Shown here in pieces: positions 22,857-34,748 of a stretch of 64,000 bases of DNA. The position numbers were made by a program, and so were the translations under genes. Below the pieces are notes generated by a model. The model made no database searches and was not told where the DNA came from. It was given only the letters and a program-made list of their open reading frames with translations. The DNA lies in assembly GCA_039519185.1 (NCBI GenBank), contig CM076854.1:152612736-152676735 (forward strand), read 5' to 3'. Numbering within the stretch: the stretch's first letter is position 1; each line of letters begins with the position of its first letter. The DNA is from Astragalus membranaceus (Eukaryota > Streptophyta > Magnoliopsida > Fabales > Fabaceae).

Positions 22857-23279
22857 ACGGCCTCTAGTTTTCGCAAACTTTTCAAAAAATAAAAAATACC
22901 AACACACAAATATTTTCTACCCGAGAACTACGTAGCTTTGATTTCTCCATCGCACCCGGAGATACGTAGGAGCGGGGGCCCACTCCTGTCAAGCGCAAAA
23001 AAAACTAAATTTTTATTAAGTCTTCCTTTCCGTTTTTTTTAAATAATAAAAAGGGTAAATTAAAATGTTTTCTTTAAACTAATTTTTTCTACACATTAAA
23101 TTAAAAGGTAACCTTTTTAGGATGTTGCGGGGTGCTAGCACCTTCCCCGCACTTAATCGACCCCCGAACCCAAAAACAAAGGTTTTTTCAATGTTTTTCC
23201 TAAAAATAAATACTGATGGCGACTCCATTGTTCAAAAACAACGAAGAATCCCTCCTTCGGATTTTTCGGCCGCTACAGC

Positions 23280-23298
23280 TGGCGACTCCACTGGGGAC
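23280..23298 (+). other. Ogre primer binding site
   Basis: TGGCGACTCCACTGGGGAC begins two bases after the 5' LTR and starts with TGG, complementary to a tRNA CCA end. Ogre elements are known to use a tRNA-Arg-type primer, which I take this to be. Confidence 0.8.
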
Positions 23299-24127
23299 TA
23301 TTTAAGAGGGTCAAGCCTAATTTAGTTAAATGTGTAAATATTTGTTAGTTTAATACTTTATTTACCCTTAGCCCTTCTACTCGCATGTCTATTTTATTTA
23401 TCTATTTATTTGCTCTATTGAACCTTAGGGTAGAAAACCTTTGCACTATTATCTGTATTTCTTTTGCAGCACGGGTAGTTTAAGTTGCTTATATCACACA
23501 CATCAATTACACTTGTTTATTGCACACACTCTTGAGCGGGGCCCTATACCCGGGTCTAAAAAACCTAGGACGAGTGGAGGCGATTAGTGTCAGTCATTCT
23601 GGATTTTATCTGTCTGACTCTCATGAAAGCCTCAGCCAGAGTACGCTCTTTCGTGGTATCCCACACCAGGTAGCTCGCTATCGTTGTGGGTCATATCACG
23701 AAAGAGATTTCAGTTCTGGAGACCCTTGTGAGGACGTGATTAGAGCCACCTGAGAGATTGATCACACAAGTAGCCCTAGACCGTAACCTGTATATAAGAC
23801 CTAACCTGTTTAGGACACAAGGGCAATTCACCTACCCGTTGCATCATCGCAAAAACTTTTTATCTTTCAAAAAAAAATCAAATAATGAAAACCATTTACT
23901 TTTTGCCCTTTACATATTTTATGTGACATGGTTGATGTTTCTCAAAATTTGAATCACCAAAATATGCTTTTATTAACGCATGTAACGTCTTTCTTTAATT
24001 CATCATACATCATCGTTACTTCATAAAAAGAAATATACAAAAAAATCCTCACATGCATGCTATTCATCTCATTTAGGTTTGCCGGGAATTGTAAGAGGCT
24101 CGAAAGTTTTGTCATAAGCAAGGCGAT
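23299..24127 (+). other. Ogre leader between PBS and ORF1
   Basis: This is non-coding leader. It contains a long hairpin around 23574-23633 (outer GAGGC/GCCTC, inner GTCA/TGAC), related to the LTR stem-loops, and a direct repeat of CGTGGTATC/CACGAAAGAGAT-like complementary pieces around 23648-23706. No convincing gene is present. Confidence 0.55.
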
Positions 24128-25840
24128 ATGGGATCAAACTGTGAAGCAATCCAAACTCTGAACTACCCTATAGTAAAACAGCCTAATCTGACAAGTCTAA
24201 GGGAATGTGCTGGTCGATTGCCGCCCATCGAGCGCAGGTCTTTTGATAGAGTGTATGGGAAGATTATTATGTTATTACAATTGGACGTGCAAACGGAGGC
24301 CATTGCCGCTTTGAGCCAGTTCTACGACTCTTCATTAAGGTGCTTCACCTTCAAAAATTTCCAGATGGCACCTACCCTGGAAGAATATACACAGATCTTC
24401 GGCTTTCCTCAACAAGACAATGGACCCTACCAGTATCAGGGACAATACTACACAGATGAGAAACTCGCCTCAATGTTACAAACCAGCAAAGAGAACTTGA
24501 AGCTCCAGAAGAAAAATCGAAATGGCATTGCAGGATTCCCACAAGAGTATCTGGAAAGCCAAATGAAATCCTTCGCCGACGCTAGAAATTGGGGTCCTTT
24601 TAAGCAGGTATTAGCTTTGACCATCTTTGGCATTGTCCTATTTCCACGCCTTGAAAGATATGTGGACACAACAGCTATTGGTGTCTTCTTATCCTTCAAG
24701 GATGGAGAAAACCCACTCAATCCGATTCCAGCCAAGCTTGCAGACACTTACTGTACTTTCACTCATTATAGTGAGCTAAGGGGAAAGAGGATATCTTGTT
24801 GCCTGCACGCCTTGTATGTTTGGCTTCTCACCCATGCTTTCGTTAACAAAGTCAGAGTAGAAGGCCCAATTGAAGATGCCAGAGGGTGTGAGGTGAAGAC
24901 AATGAACACTAGTGAATGGTTGCAAGTGCTAGGGGGCCTTCATGAATACAAGGTTTGTTGGCACCCATCATGGTGGAAAGATAGGCCCGCAGTAGTTTTT
25001 CGATGTGGAAACTTTCAAAACGTCCCGCTCATGGGGACAAGAGGATGCATAAATTACAAAAAAAACAAGATTGAACAAGTGGAAAAAGTAAGTCAGTGGA
25101 GGAGGAGAACGCAAGTAAGTAAGTGGCCATTGAAGACAGCCGCAAGCAGCTCAAGATTGAACAAAAAAACAAACTAGAGGTTCAAAAGTACCTAAGAGGG
25201 GCGAAAGAGGAAATAAAACGTTGCAACCTGAAAATGAACCAAGCCATCGATGATACATACAAGTGGAAAAAGTTTATGGGAAGAATCAATGATGGCTGAA
25301 AAGACCGCACAGAGCCTGCTAATGGTATCAAAGAGAGAGTCCCGGATGATGGCAGCCGAGTTTGAAGAGCAAGTGAAAAGTATCAAGCAGGATAAAGATA
25401 CCATTGAAGAGATACTCCGAGAATACCAACAAGCCTTGAGAAGGGAGCATGAAAAATCTGACGAGCTGAACGACCATATCAGATATCAAGAGGAGGTTTA
25501 CCACCAGTTGAAGACAGAAAGCATCTATTGGGAGAACCGCTTTGTGGAGTTGGTCAGCAGGATAGAAAACCATGAAGCCTTCATAGAGTTGAAGAATGAA
25601 AGCTTATACTGGAAAGACAGATTCTCAAAGTTGGCATGGCTGGCCAATCGAGCTATCACCGGAATCCCCAAACGTCTAAAGGAGGCTAACGCGGCAATGC
25701 ACCCGTTTAACACCCCGGTCCAAGTTTCCAAATTCATGGAGTTTTGCGAGGTTCTGATTGCCGAACTCCGGGAGAAGGCTGGCAGCACTACTAGTAGAAA
25801 AAGAGGGAGGAGTGGAAAAATGAAAGCCATATGTATTTAA
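24128..25840 (+). pseudogene. Ogre ORF1, interrupted
   Basis: This is the extra ORF that Ogre elements carry ahead of gag; its role is unproven. An ATG at 24128 opens about 330 residues with the globular, Trp/Cys-containing style of the plant-mobile-domain-like proteins (LPPIERRSFDRVYGKI, MAPTLEEYTQIFGFP, NWGPFKQVLALTIFGIVLFP). Around 25100 the frame goes wrong and stops at 25177. A coiled-coil C-terminal half continues in another frame to about 25260 and then, from about 25262 to 25840, in the first frame again (rich in Glu/Lys/Gln, with two copies of the type LK.ES.YW..RF). Two small indels are the simplest cause. The end is basic (RKRGRSGKMK). Confidence 0.75.
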
Positions 25841-26039
25841 GTGAAATTTAAAGAACATTGTACTTTTCTTTTCGAAGTTTTATTTCCAAAATGTTGTACT
25901 TTCCTCCATCAATGAAATTTGTTTGTCTCACATGCTGATCCTTTATCTTGAAAATATTGTGGAACTTTAATCTGTGTACTTATGACAAATCAGGATGCGC
26001 TTGCAATTCCCGACCTAAAACAATAAGACTCATGCACAC

Positions 26040-28796
26040 ATGCATCATTCGCATTTTCATCCATCCATATACTCATACATATACTCATACCATGTGTCCC
26101 ACCAACAGAGAGTAAAAGACAAGCTGGTGCGTCAACATCGCTATTGGACTCGTTCTCAGGCCAGAAACATGGAAGAAAACCAGGACAATCCGCCTCAAGA
26201 TATCCCGGATCAAGGCAATCCACCTCAAGACCTAGGCAATCAAGAGCTTAGGGCAGAAATAGATGGGATGAAAGAACAGATGGCTGAAATCTTAAAGGTC
26301 TTACAAGCTTTGAGGGACAAAGACACAAGTGAGGATGTCTCCGCTGGGAATACGGAAAATCAAGTTACCAACCCTCCTCCTCCCAACAGACTCGGGATCC
26401 CGCATACAGTGCCCCCCACTGGGACTAATAACCAGGGTTACATATGGCCTCCTTACGGACTTCCACAAGGTTACACACCTCCGACAGTCAATGCTAGTCC
26501 AGAAGACGGTCCCTCAGGAGTCGCGGGCCAACAACAGCTTACACCAACGGGTCACGATGGTAATCTGGGGGCACCACAAGTTCAAAACCCGACCCCCGTC
26601 GTCATACCATAAAGACTCCCACTTGGCTGCCCTCCACCGCCGATAGTTGACGCTCAAGCTCAGGGTTCCAATCTCAGGAATCCCACTCATTCACATACCC
26701 CAAATGTGAACCCAGCCATAGTTCCGATGATCCATCCTTACTATGGTATGAGTGGGCTCCCTCACAATCATTCTATGGAGAACCCTCAAGCCAAAGACAA
26801 ACTACAAATGCTTGAGGAAAGGTTGAGAGCAGTCGAGGGATCCAATGTTGGTGCGAGAGATGCTTATGACTTGTGCCTCGTCCCTAACGTAGTCATCCCT
26901 CCAAAATTTAAGGTGCCAGACTTCGACAAATACAGAGGGTCGACTTGCCCTGTAAGCCACTTAACCATGTACTGCAGGAGGATGGCGGTGTTTGCTCACG
27001 ACGACAAATTGCTCATCCACTACTTCCAAGATAGTCTGTCTGGGGCAGCTTCGAGCTGGTACATGCAATTAGAACGTGCCCATATCAGATGCTGGAAAGA
27101 CCTAGCCGATGCATTTTTGAGGCAATACAAATATAACATTGACATGGCTCCCGATAGAACACAGCTGCAGAGCATGACGAAGAGAGATAATGAGTCCTTC
27201 AAAGAATATGCCCAACGCTGGAGAGGTTTGGCCGCACAGGTGGTACCACCTTTATTAGAAAAAGAGATGGTATCAATGTTCATGGATACTCTTCAATCAC
27301 CTTTCTACGACAGGTTGATTGGGAGCGTGTCTTCGAACTTTTCAGATATGATCGTCATCGGAGAAAGATTAGAGAATGGATGGAGAAACGGGAAGATTGC
27401 ATATAGCTCCGCTGGAACCAGCAATCAGAAAAGGCTCTTCCCAGGTTTCCCTAAAAAGAAAGACGGAGAAACCAATGCCATCTCTGGATCAGGAAAGCCT
27501 CCCTACAACAACCCCCGACAGACTTTACAAATACCTACTCAAACACCACAAGCCCCACCTCACCAAGTCAACCCAGGATATAGACCACAAAACTACCAAG
27601 AAAGAAAGCCCGCCAATTTCGACCCAATACCCATGTCATACACCGACCTATTCAATCACCTCATCAGTCACAACTTGATCACTCCCCGTCCAATGAGACC
27701 CCTTCAACCTCCTTTCCCAAGGAGCTATGACCCAGAGGCTAGCTGTGGATTCCACGCTGGGGCAGTTGGCCATTCAACAGAAAATTGCAAGGCATTGAAA
27801 TATGTAGTACAAGATTTAATTGAATCTAAATGGTTAAGCTTCGCAGAAGATGGTCCGAATGTTGCCACTAACCCTCTGCCGGGGCACGGGAAACCCTCCG
27901 TCAATGCCATTGAGGATGTTGAGGGGCAATTATTGGTCAGAAAGGTGGAGGACATTGTCACACCCTTGGACCACATCCATGCTGATTTGTGTCACTTCGG
28001 AATCATTATGAAGGGATGTACCAAAAAGGGCTCGTATGCTGATCCCCTTTGTGTCGGGGCCTGTGAAGCATTCAAACCAGTCCTGCAAGACTTATTAGAC
28101 CGACACATAATACAAATAGGTCTTCAAAAGAAAGAGGAAGGCGTGTCGACTCTCCAGTCAAGCATTGACCAGAGCAAGAATATCCGGAAACCACTGGAAA
28201 TCCATTACAAAAAAGACACAAAGCTAACCACCGCTGTGCCTAAACCAATCACTATTCAAGTGCCAGTCCCTTTTCCCTTTAAAAGCACCAATGCAGTCTC
28301 GTGGAGTTACGATGTGAAAGTTCAGACTACCCCTGATGTCATTAACATCTCGGGGACCGGTGGGATGACTCGAAGTGGGCGTTTCTATACCCCTGGAGGG
28401 TCTAGTGAGGACCGAGCAAAAGAAGGGGAGGAAAGAGCCCGTAAGGGCAAAAGCATAGAGCAGGAACCTGTCGATAAGAATGCAGGAAAGAAAACGTTAT
28501 CCGAGCAGGAAGCCAGTGAATTTCTGAAGCTTATGAGACAAAGCGAGTATAAGGTGGTTGATCAACTGAACCAAACTCCCGCAAAGATATCTCTGTTGTC
28601 ATTATTGCTCAATTCCGATGCCCATCGTGCAGCATTGACAAAAGTATTGAATGAGGCCCATGTCGCTCATGACATCTCCGTCGGCCAATTTGATGGGATC
28701 GTCGGAAACCTTGTTGCAAGTAATTATCTCACCTTTACTGATGATGAGATTCCAACTGAAGGAAGGGGCACAACAAGGCCCTACACATATCTGTGA
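26040..28796 (+). pseudogene. Ogre gag, one internal stop
   Basis: This is the capsid-type protein of the element. The N-terminal part (26040-26612) is Gln/Pro/Asn-rich with a short coiled coil (EIDGMKEQMAEILKVLQALR). A TAA at 26610 is followed by the same frame through the capsid region: FKVPDFDKYRGSTCPVSHL, SGAASSWYMQLERA, FLRQYKYN, RDNESFKEYAQRWRGLAAQV. These match the retrotransposon gag family pattern. A zinc-knuckle-like CGFHAGAVGHSTENC lies near 27745-27790. The tail (EASEFLKLMRQSEYKVVDQL, about 28510) leads into protease, and a one-base shift near 28760 separates the two. Because the stop interrupts the frame, no full gag can be made by normal reading. Confidence 0.85.
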
Positions 28797-29688
28797 AGTG
28801 TGGAGATTACTCTCTTGCTCGGGTACTTATTGACAATGGTTCATCTTTGAATGTATTACCCAGATCAACCATGGAGAAATTAGATGTGGACTGTTCATAC
28901 ATGAAACCAAGCTCCATATTAGTCAGGGCCTTTGACGGATCAAAAAGGGAAGTCATCGGAGAAATGGAATTACCTGTGCAAGTAGGTCCGGAGCACTTCG
29001 TGGTGACCTTCCAGATAATGGACATTGCCCCATCCTACAGTTGTCTCTTGGGGAGGCCATGGATCCACTCGGCAGGGGCAGTTCCCTCTTCTTTACACCA
29101 GAAGCTCAAGTTCATAGTCAACAATAAGCTGGTGGTTATTTTCGGTGAGGAAGAAATGCTGATAAATAAGTCCGCTCCCGCTCGTTACATTGAGGCTGCT
29201 GAAGAGTCTTTCGAGACTGCCTTCCAAGCATTGGAAATCGCCAATACATCTGCTATGTTAGAACCCAAGCTATCCAAGACTGCCGTGATGGTTGCTAAGT
29301 TCATGTTAGGAAAAGGCTACCAAGATGGAGGAGGCTTGGGAAAAACCGGACAGGGGATCCTGCCGCCAATACAGCCAGAGGAGAACAAAGATAGGCATGG
29401 GATAGGATATCGGCCCAATCGCACTGACAAGAGAAGGATTGTGGAGGAAAAGAAGGAGCGGAGGTTAGCCAGGCTTGAGGACAGGGTGCCAAATACGAAG
29501 AGGATCATCATCTGCGACATCAAGGAAAGCTTTCGGAGTGCGGGAATGTTGAACCCCAATCAGATCGCCGCAGTTGAGGACGATCTTAACGCCGAAGAAG
29601 GCGTCGTCAGTCTTGTACGCCCTTGTCCTGCAAACAAAAGGCTCAAGAATTGGGAGATCGTTGATTTTCCTGTGGTTTTTAGTTCAAA
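28793..29688 (+). pseudogene. Ogre aspartic protease with G-patch-like segment
   Basis: The frame holds the aspartic protease signature VLIDNGSSLNVLP (about 28825-28862; catalytic Asp in D-N-G-S) and the later ILE-like SCLLGRPWIH segment. About 130 residues on, a glycine-rich stretch AKFMLGKGYQDGGGLGKTGQ (about 29296-29355) with an upstream-hydrophobic pattern looks like a G-patch, a short RNA-binding fold also seen in some retroelement proteases. The frame runs to the putative splice donor at 29689 and otherwise stops at TAA 29690-29692. It is joined to gag by a frameshift near 28760. Protease would cut the polyprotein. Confidence 0.8.
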
Positions 29689-29888
29689 GTAATGTTTCTA
29701 TAATGTAATCCTCTGGCTCTGCCCAAGGCCTTAGGATATTTCATTCGGGCACGCATGTTTTCCTTTCAGTATTAATATCAATGCAACGTTATTTGAGTTC
29801 CCAATAAACCCCCGTTTTTCTTTTCTTGTTACATTCGCTTCTTATTTTCTTTCTTTCGTTTTTATTCCGTTAATTCACACTAATGCAG
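29689..29888 (+). other. Putative intron between protease and RT
   Basis: A GTAATG donor candidate at 29689 overlaps the stop of the protease frame. The other end has a textbook acceptor: a 60-base pyrimidine-rich tract, a CTAAT branch-like motif and GCAG ending at 29888. Ogre elements are known to splice at this place. The phase of this donor is off by one for the downstream frame. A weaker GTTCAA donor at 29682 would keep phase, so either that donor is used or a one-base indel has occurred. Confidence 0.65.
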
Positions 29889-31428
29889 ATCCGAAAAAAA
29901 ATGTCTTTGAAAATAACAACGTCAATAATCCATATTGTAACTTTGATCACCCCATCAATCAAACTGAGGAAGATGTTGAGGATAATTGGGAAACCCCTCC
30001 AGAGTTAATGAGAATGATGGAGCAAGAGGAAAAATAATCGAACCCCATGAGGAATCAACTGAAACGATCAACTTAGGCACGGAAGAAGACAAAAAAGAAG
30101 TTAACATTGGCACCACATTGAAAGACAGCGAGCGAGAGAAATTGGTTAGGTTGTTGTTTGACTATGTTGACGTCTTCGCATGGACATACCAAGACATGCC
30201 TGGACTGGACCCCAACATAGTCGAGCATAAGTTACTGGTAAAACCAGAATGCCCGCCGGTAAAACAAAAGTTAAGAAGGATGAAACCAGAAATGTCGCTG
30301 AAAATCCGAGACGAGGTTAAGAAACAGTTCGATGCTGGGTTTTTAGCAGTAGCAAAATACCCTCAATGGGTAGCCAATATTGTACCGGTCCCAAAGAAAG
30401 ACGGGAAGGTTCGGATGTGCGTCGATTATCGAGATTTGAACAGAGCCAGCCCCAAAGATGACTTCCCTTTGCCTCACATTGATGTCCTGGTAGATAGCAC
30501 AGCACAACACTCTCTGTTCTCCTTCATGGATGGATACTCCGGATACAACCAAATTAAGATGGCCCCCGAAGACATGGAGAAAACCACCTTCATCACTCTC
30601 TGGGGAACCTTCTGTTACAAAGTAATGCCATTCGGACTGAAGAATGCTGGTGCAACGTATCAGAGGGCAATGGTCACATTGTTCCATGATATGATGCATA
30701 AGGAAATAGAGGTTTACGTGGATGATATGATTGCAAAATCCAAGACTGAAGAAGAGCATATCGTCAACCTGCAAAAACTCTTCGAACGTCTCAGGAAGTT
30801 CAAACTCAGATTAAACCCTGCCAAATGCACCTTCGGTGTAAGATCGGGAAAACTGTTGGGTTTCATAGTCAGTCAGAGGGGAATAGAAGTAGATCCAGCC
30901 AAAATACGAGCAATACTAGAAATTCCGGTACCAAGTACTGAAAAAGAAGTTCGTGGTTTCCTGGGAAGATTGAACTACATCTCTAGGTTCAAATCGCAGC
31001 TAACATCTACATGCGAGCCTATCTTCAAGCTTTTGTGCAAAAACCAAGAAACAAAGTGGAATGATAATTGCCAAGAAGCCTTTGAAAAGATCAAGAAGTA
31101 CCTCCAAAATCCACCGATTCTGATGCCGCCTGTGCAGGGCAGACCTCTCATCCTGTATCTAACAGTGCTAGACAAGTCAATGGGTTGTGTACTGGGGCAA
31201 CATGATGAATCCGGAAAGAAGGAACACGCCATCTACTATCTAAGCAAGAAATTCACCGAGTGCGAGACAAGATACTCATTGTTGGAAAGAACATGTTGTG
31301 CTCTGGCCTGGGCTGCACGTCGTTTGAGGCAGTATATGCTGAGCCACACGACTTGGTTGGTATCTAAAATGGACCCAGTCAAGTATATTTTTGAAAAACC
31401 CGCACTCACAGGGAGGATCGCTCGCTAG
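29889..31428 (+). pseudogene. Ogre reverse transcriptase and first RNase H
   Basis: After the acceptor an acidic linker is readable to about 30032, where loss of one A in an A-run shifts the frame. The rest continues to a TAG at 31426. RT motifs in order: KFDAGFL..YPQWVANIVPVPK, KVRMCVDYRDLNRASPKD, SFMDGYSGYNQIKM, MPFGLKNAGATYQRAM, and the catalytic YVDD at 30715-30726, then LRLNPAKCTFGV and GFLGRLNYISRF. The first RNase H domain follows (ILYLTVLDKSMGCVLGQHD, YYLSKKFTECETRYS). Catalytic residues are present, but the frameshift, and a TAG where a Trp codon is expected, break the protein. Confidence 0.92.
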
Positions 31429-31431
31429 CAA

Positions 31432-32040
31432 ATGCTACTATCTGAATACGACCTTTTATATGTCACCCAAAAAGCAATCAAGGGTAGTGCATTGGCTGAG
31501 TACTTGGCACACCAGCCCATTGAAGATTACCAATCAATGCAGTGCGATTTCCCAGACGAAGATATAATGGCTCTATTCGTAGAAGGGAATCCTCTGGACA
31601 ACGAAAGGTGGAGAATGTTATTCGACGGCGCTTCTAATTTATACGGGCACGGGGTCGGAGCTGTACTGATCTCTCCTGATAACCTCTTTGTACCGTTTAC
31701 CGCTAGACTGAGTTTCTACTGCACCAACAACATTGCAGAATATGAAGCGTGCGTCCTAGGCATCAAAGCAGCCCTTGATTGGAAAGTCAAAAGATTCGAT
31801 GTATATGGGGACTCAGCTTTAGTCATCCATCAGACAAAAGGTGACTGGGAAACCAGGGATTCCAAATTAATTCCTTATCATGATCACATCCAAAAGATGG
31901 TTGAACAATTTGAAGAGATCACTTTCCATCATCTCCCTCGCGAAGAAAATCAGTTGGCCGATGCTTTGGCGACTTTTTCATCAATGTTCAACATCGAGAC
32001 CTACCGGCACATCATTGTGTGGCAATCGAAGAAGAGCCTG
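31432..32040 (+). pseudogene. Second RNase H domain of the Ogre element
   Basis: In the same frame as RT, directly after the TAG, lies an additional RNase H of the kind acquired by Tat/Ogre elements. Motifs: MLFDGASNLYGHGVGAVL (first catalytic Asp), NNIAEYEACVLGIKAAL (Glu), VYGDSALVIHQ (Asp) and ENQLADALATF (Asp). All four acidic residues are visible. The frame shifts at about 32025-32040 before the integrase. Confidence 0.85.
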
Positions 32041-33298
32041 ACAGTAAACCTTGGTATTACGATATCAAGCACTATATCACAAACAGAGAATATCCTCCTG
32101 GTGCCACCGAGAATGATAAGAGAACACTTAGGAGGCTGTCAATGGGTTTCTTCTTAAATGGGGAAGTGCTTTACAAGAGAAATCACGATATGGTCCTCCT
32201 CAGATGTGTAGCAGAAGAAGAAGCAGAAAGAATTATGGAAGATGTCCATGAAGGCTCGTTCGGCACCCATTCTAATGGGCACACCATGGCAAGGAAAATC
32301 CTAAGGGTGGCTACTACTGGTTGTCAATGGAGACTAACTGCTTCAACTACGTCAGAAAATGCCACAAATGTCAAATCTATGCCGACAATATCCATGTACC
32401 ACCTGCCTCTCTGAATGTCCTAACAGCACCATGGCCATTCTCAATGTGGGGAATGGATGTCATCGGTCCCATCGAACCCAAGGCATCAAACGGACATCGT
32501 TTCATTCTTGTCGCTATTGATTATTTCACCAAATGGGTCGAGGCCGTTTCTTACGCCAGTGTAACAAAATCAGTGGTTGTCAGGTTCATAAAGAGAGATT
32601 TGATTTGCCGCTACGGTCTTCCAAATAAGATCATCACGGACAATGGGACCAACCTGAACAATAAGATGATGAAAGAGTTGTGTGACGACTTCAAAATCCA
32701 GCATCATAATTCCTCCCCATACCGTCCAAAGATGAATGGGGCAGTTGAGGCAGCAAATAAGAACATAAAGAAGATCGTGCAAAAGATGGTAGTGACCTTC
32801 AGGGACTGGCACAAAATGTTGCCCTTCGCTTTGCACGGGTATCGGACCTCTATCCGCACGTCAACAGGGGCAACACCATTCTCACTAGTATATGGGATGG
32901 AAGCAGTTCTTCCCATCGAGGTGGAAATACCCTCCCTGCGAGTGCTAATGGAAACAAAATTGGAGGAAGCAGAATGGGTTCAAGCTCGTCTGGATCAGTT
33001 GAACCTCATAGAAGAAAAGAGAGTAGTTGCTTTGTGTCATGGGCAGTTGTACCAACAAAGAATGAAAAAGGCTTATGATAAAAAAGTGCGCCCCCGCCAG
33101 TTTCAAGAAGGAGACCTCGTGCTCAAGAAGATGTTGCCTATCCAAAAGGATTCCCGTGGAAAATGGACCCCTAACTATGAAGGACCTTATGTGGTAAAGA
33201 AGGCATTCTCTGGAGGAGCATTGATTCTCACAAAAATGGACGGTGAAGACCTCCCACTCCCAGTGAACTCGGACGCAGTCAAGAAATACTATGCCTAA
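32019..33298 (+). pseudogene. Ogre integrase, two frames
   Basis: Integrase would insert the DNA copy. The zinc-binding region starts in one frame (about 32019-32330: LLRCVAEEEAERIMEDVHEG and a GTHSNGHTMARKIL histidine part). A shift near 32310 puts the two cysteines (CFNYVRKCHKCQ) into the next frame with the core. DDE residues are visible: WGMDVIGPI (about 32450), ITDNGTNLN (about 32636) and NGAVEAANK (about 32737). The C-terminal part has LPIEVEIPSLR, RQFQEGDLVLKK and NYEGPYVVKKAFSGGAL, ending at TAA 33296. There is no chromodomain, as usual for Ogre. Confidence 0.92.
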
Positions 33299-34730
33299 AG
33301 AAATATATGGAAAAAAGAGAAAAATGAGCCAAGCAAAAATAAACTCGCTAGGTCGAAAACCCGAAAGGGCGGCCTAGGCAAAAATTAGAGCGACCCGGTG
33401 GACTGAAAACTCTAAAGAGCAGTCCAGGCAAAAATTAGGGTCAGAAGTTGGACTTTGAGCTACAAAGGCAGTCAATACCTCCAAAAGTTGGATAATGAAT
33501 GCTCCAAGTTATGTTAATGGGCAATTGGCGCTATTACTTCAAAGATACAAACAATCCAAAGATCAGCTTTCCTTGTTTTCTTTTTCTTCTCTTTTTTGTA
33601 GTTTAAACTCCCAATGTAATTTTTAGCCAGCGCAACCTTCTGCGCATTTGTTTTCCATTTGAATATTAAACACTTCCTTTATTCTCTCATTTCCCTATTA
33701 TCGTAAAAATAACGTTCATGGTAGACGATACTGAATTGCGAAACATGTGCATGATCACAAGCATTATAGTCATTGCGAAATTTCTAAAAATCACAAAAAA
33801 GAGATGATCTCTCATAAAGTTGCAAAAAGGACAAATGCATAATCTCATCAGTAAATCTTAATAACCCGCACTTTGGCACCACTGCTTGAGGCAACCCTCG
33901 TATCCCACGTCAAGAGTCATGCGAGTTTGATGATGCCAACAAAGTCAATAAAGAGCTAAAGAGCAAAAAGAGCAAAAGAGCAAGAAAAGAAAATGAAAAA
34001 AGAAAAAAGCCAAGAACAAAAGCCAAAAACAAAATCATTCCACATTTCATTCATCATGTCATCAATTACTTAACTACATGCATGCATGCATCATTCATTG
34101 CAAGTGTCTGTTGAGATAATTTTAGTATGTATCGTTAGCACCAATTCTTCAGACCCCCGGCGGTCCTTCAGAGCCCAGGCGCTCCTTCAGACCAACAATG
34201 GTCCTTCAATCCAGATCGCACGTCGCGTTATCGAGCAACCGACGGATCATCCGGCCCCAGGCCCTTCAGACTAGCTGTGTCCGCCTAAAAAACACAGTGC
34301 AGTCCTTCGTGGTTATATCAGTTCCGGACCTGATTAACCCTATTGGCCGCTCGAAAAGAGGCCACCCCCAGACCGTATTACTACTACCATAAGCTAGTTG
34401 CGCTCCTTCAGACCCATCGGTCCCTCAGGCTTAGGCATGCCCTTCAGACCTCGACGGTCCCTCAGTCGAACTCAAGTCGATGCGCCAAGCATTGATTTTG
34501 AACTAGACCTTCAGAGCCCCAGTGCTCCTTCAGAGCCCCAGTGCTCCTTCAGATCCCCAGCGATCCTTCAGATCCCCAGCGATCCCTATTTACTTTCTGT
34601 CTAAAGCAACCCAGTTTTCATAAGTTTTAAAAAAAAAAAAAACCTCAGTCTGGACAAAATTAGTGTCTTTCTATCTTTATTTCTATTTTCCTCGAGAAAT
34701 TTGGAACCCCTCCGATTTTCTAGCAAAATA
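33299..34730 (+). other. Ogre 3' untranslated region with CTTCAGA repeats
   Basis: No coding capacity is recognisable. Around 33320-33480 several short units end in GAAAACYC..AAAG. Between 34139 and 34590 the unit CCTTCAGAGCCCCAGTGCT, with variants (ACCCCCGGCGGT, ATCCCCAGCGAT), is repeated many times. A related repeat block is found at 61680-62205 in the second Ogre-family element. Confidence 0.75.
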
Positions 34731-34748
34731 TAAATAAAGAGGGGCAGC
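34731..34748 (+). other. Ogre polypurine tract
   Basis: AAATAAAGAGGGGCAGC lies immediately before the 3' LTR (TGTAATACCC at 34749). Confidence 0.75.

Larger units (their letters stand above)
19962..23277 (+). repeat. Ogre 5' LTR
   Basis: This is a 3,316-bp LTR, TGTAATACCC to CGCTACA. It contains a pyrimidine-rich block (about 20380-20920), a TATA box at 21071, a T-rich zone of TTGTTGCTG-type irregular repeats (about 21420-21960) and the stem-loop family near its 3' end. Long frames over the pyrimidine block (20381-21079) are compositional artefacts. Confidence 0.95.

Noticed and set aside
24128..25177. A host gene of 349 codons with a complete start and stop.
   Set aside because: It lies between the PBS and gag of an LTR element, where Ogre ORF1 belongs, and its C-terminal half continues in other frames.
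34139..34590. Regular repeats that might suggest a CRISPR array.
   Set aside because: This is plant DNA inside a retroelement 3' UTR, units are contiguous and variable, and there are no constant repeats with unique spacers. The same applies to 50740-51930 and 40228-40584.
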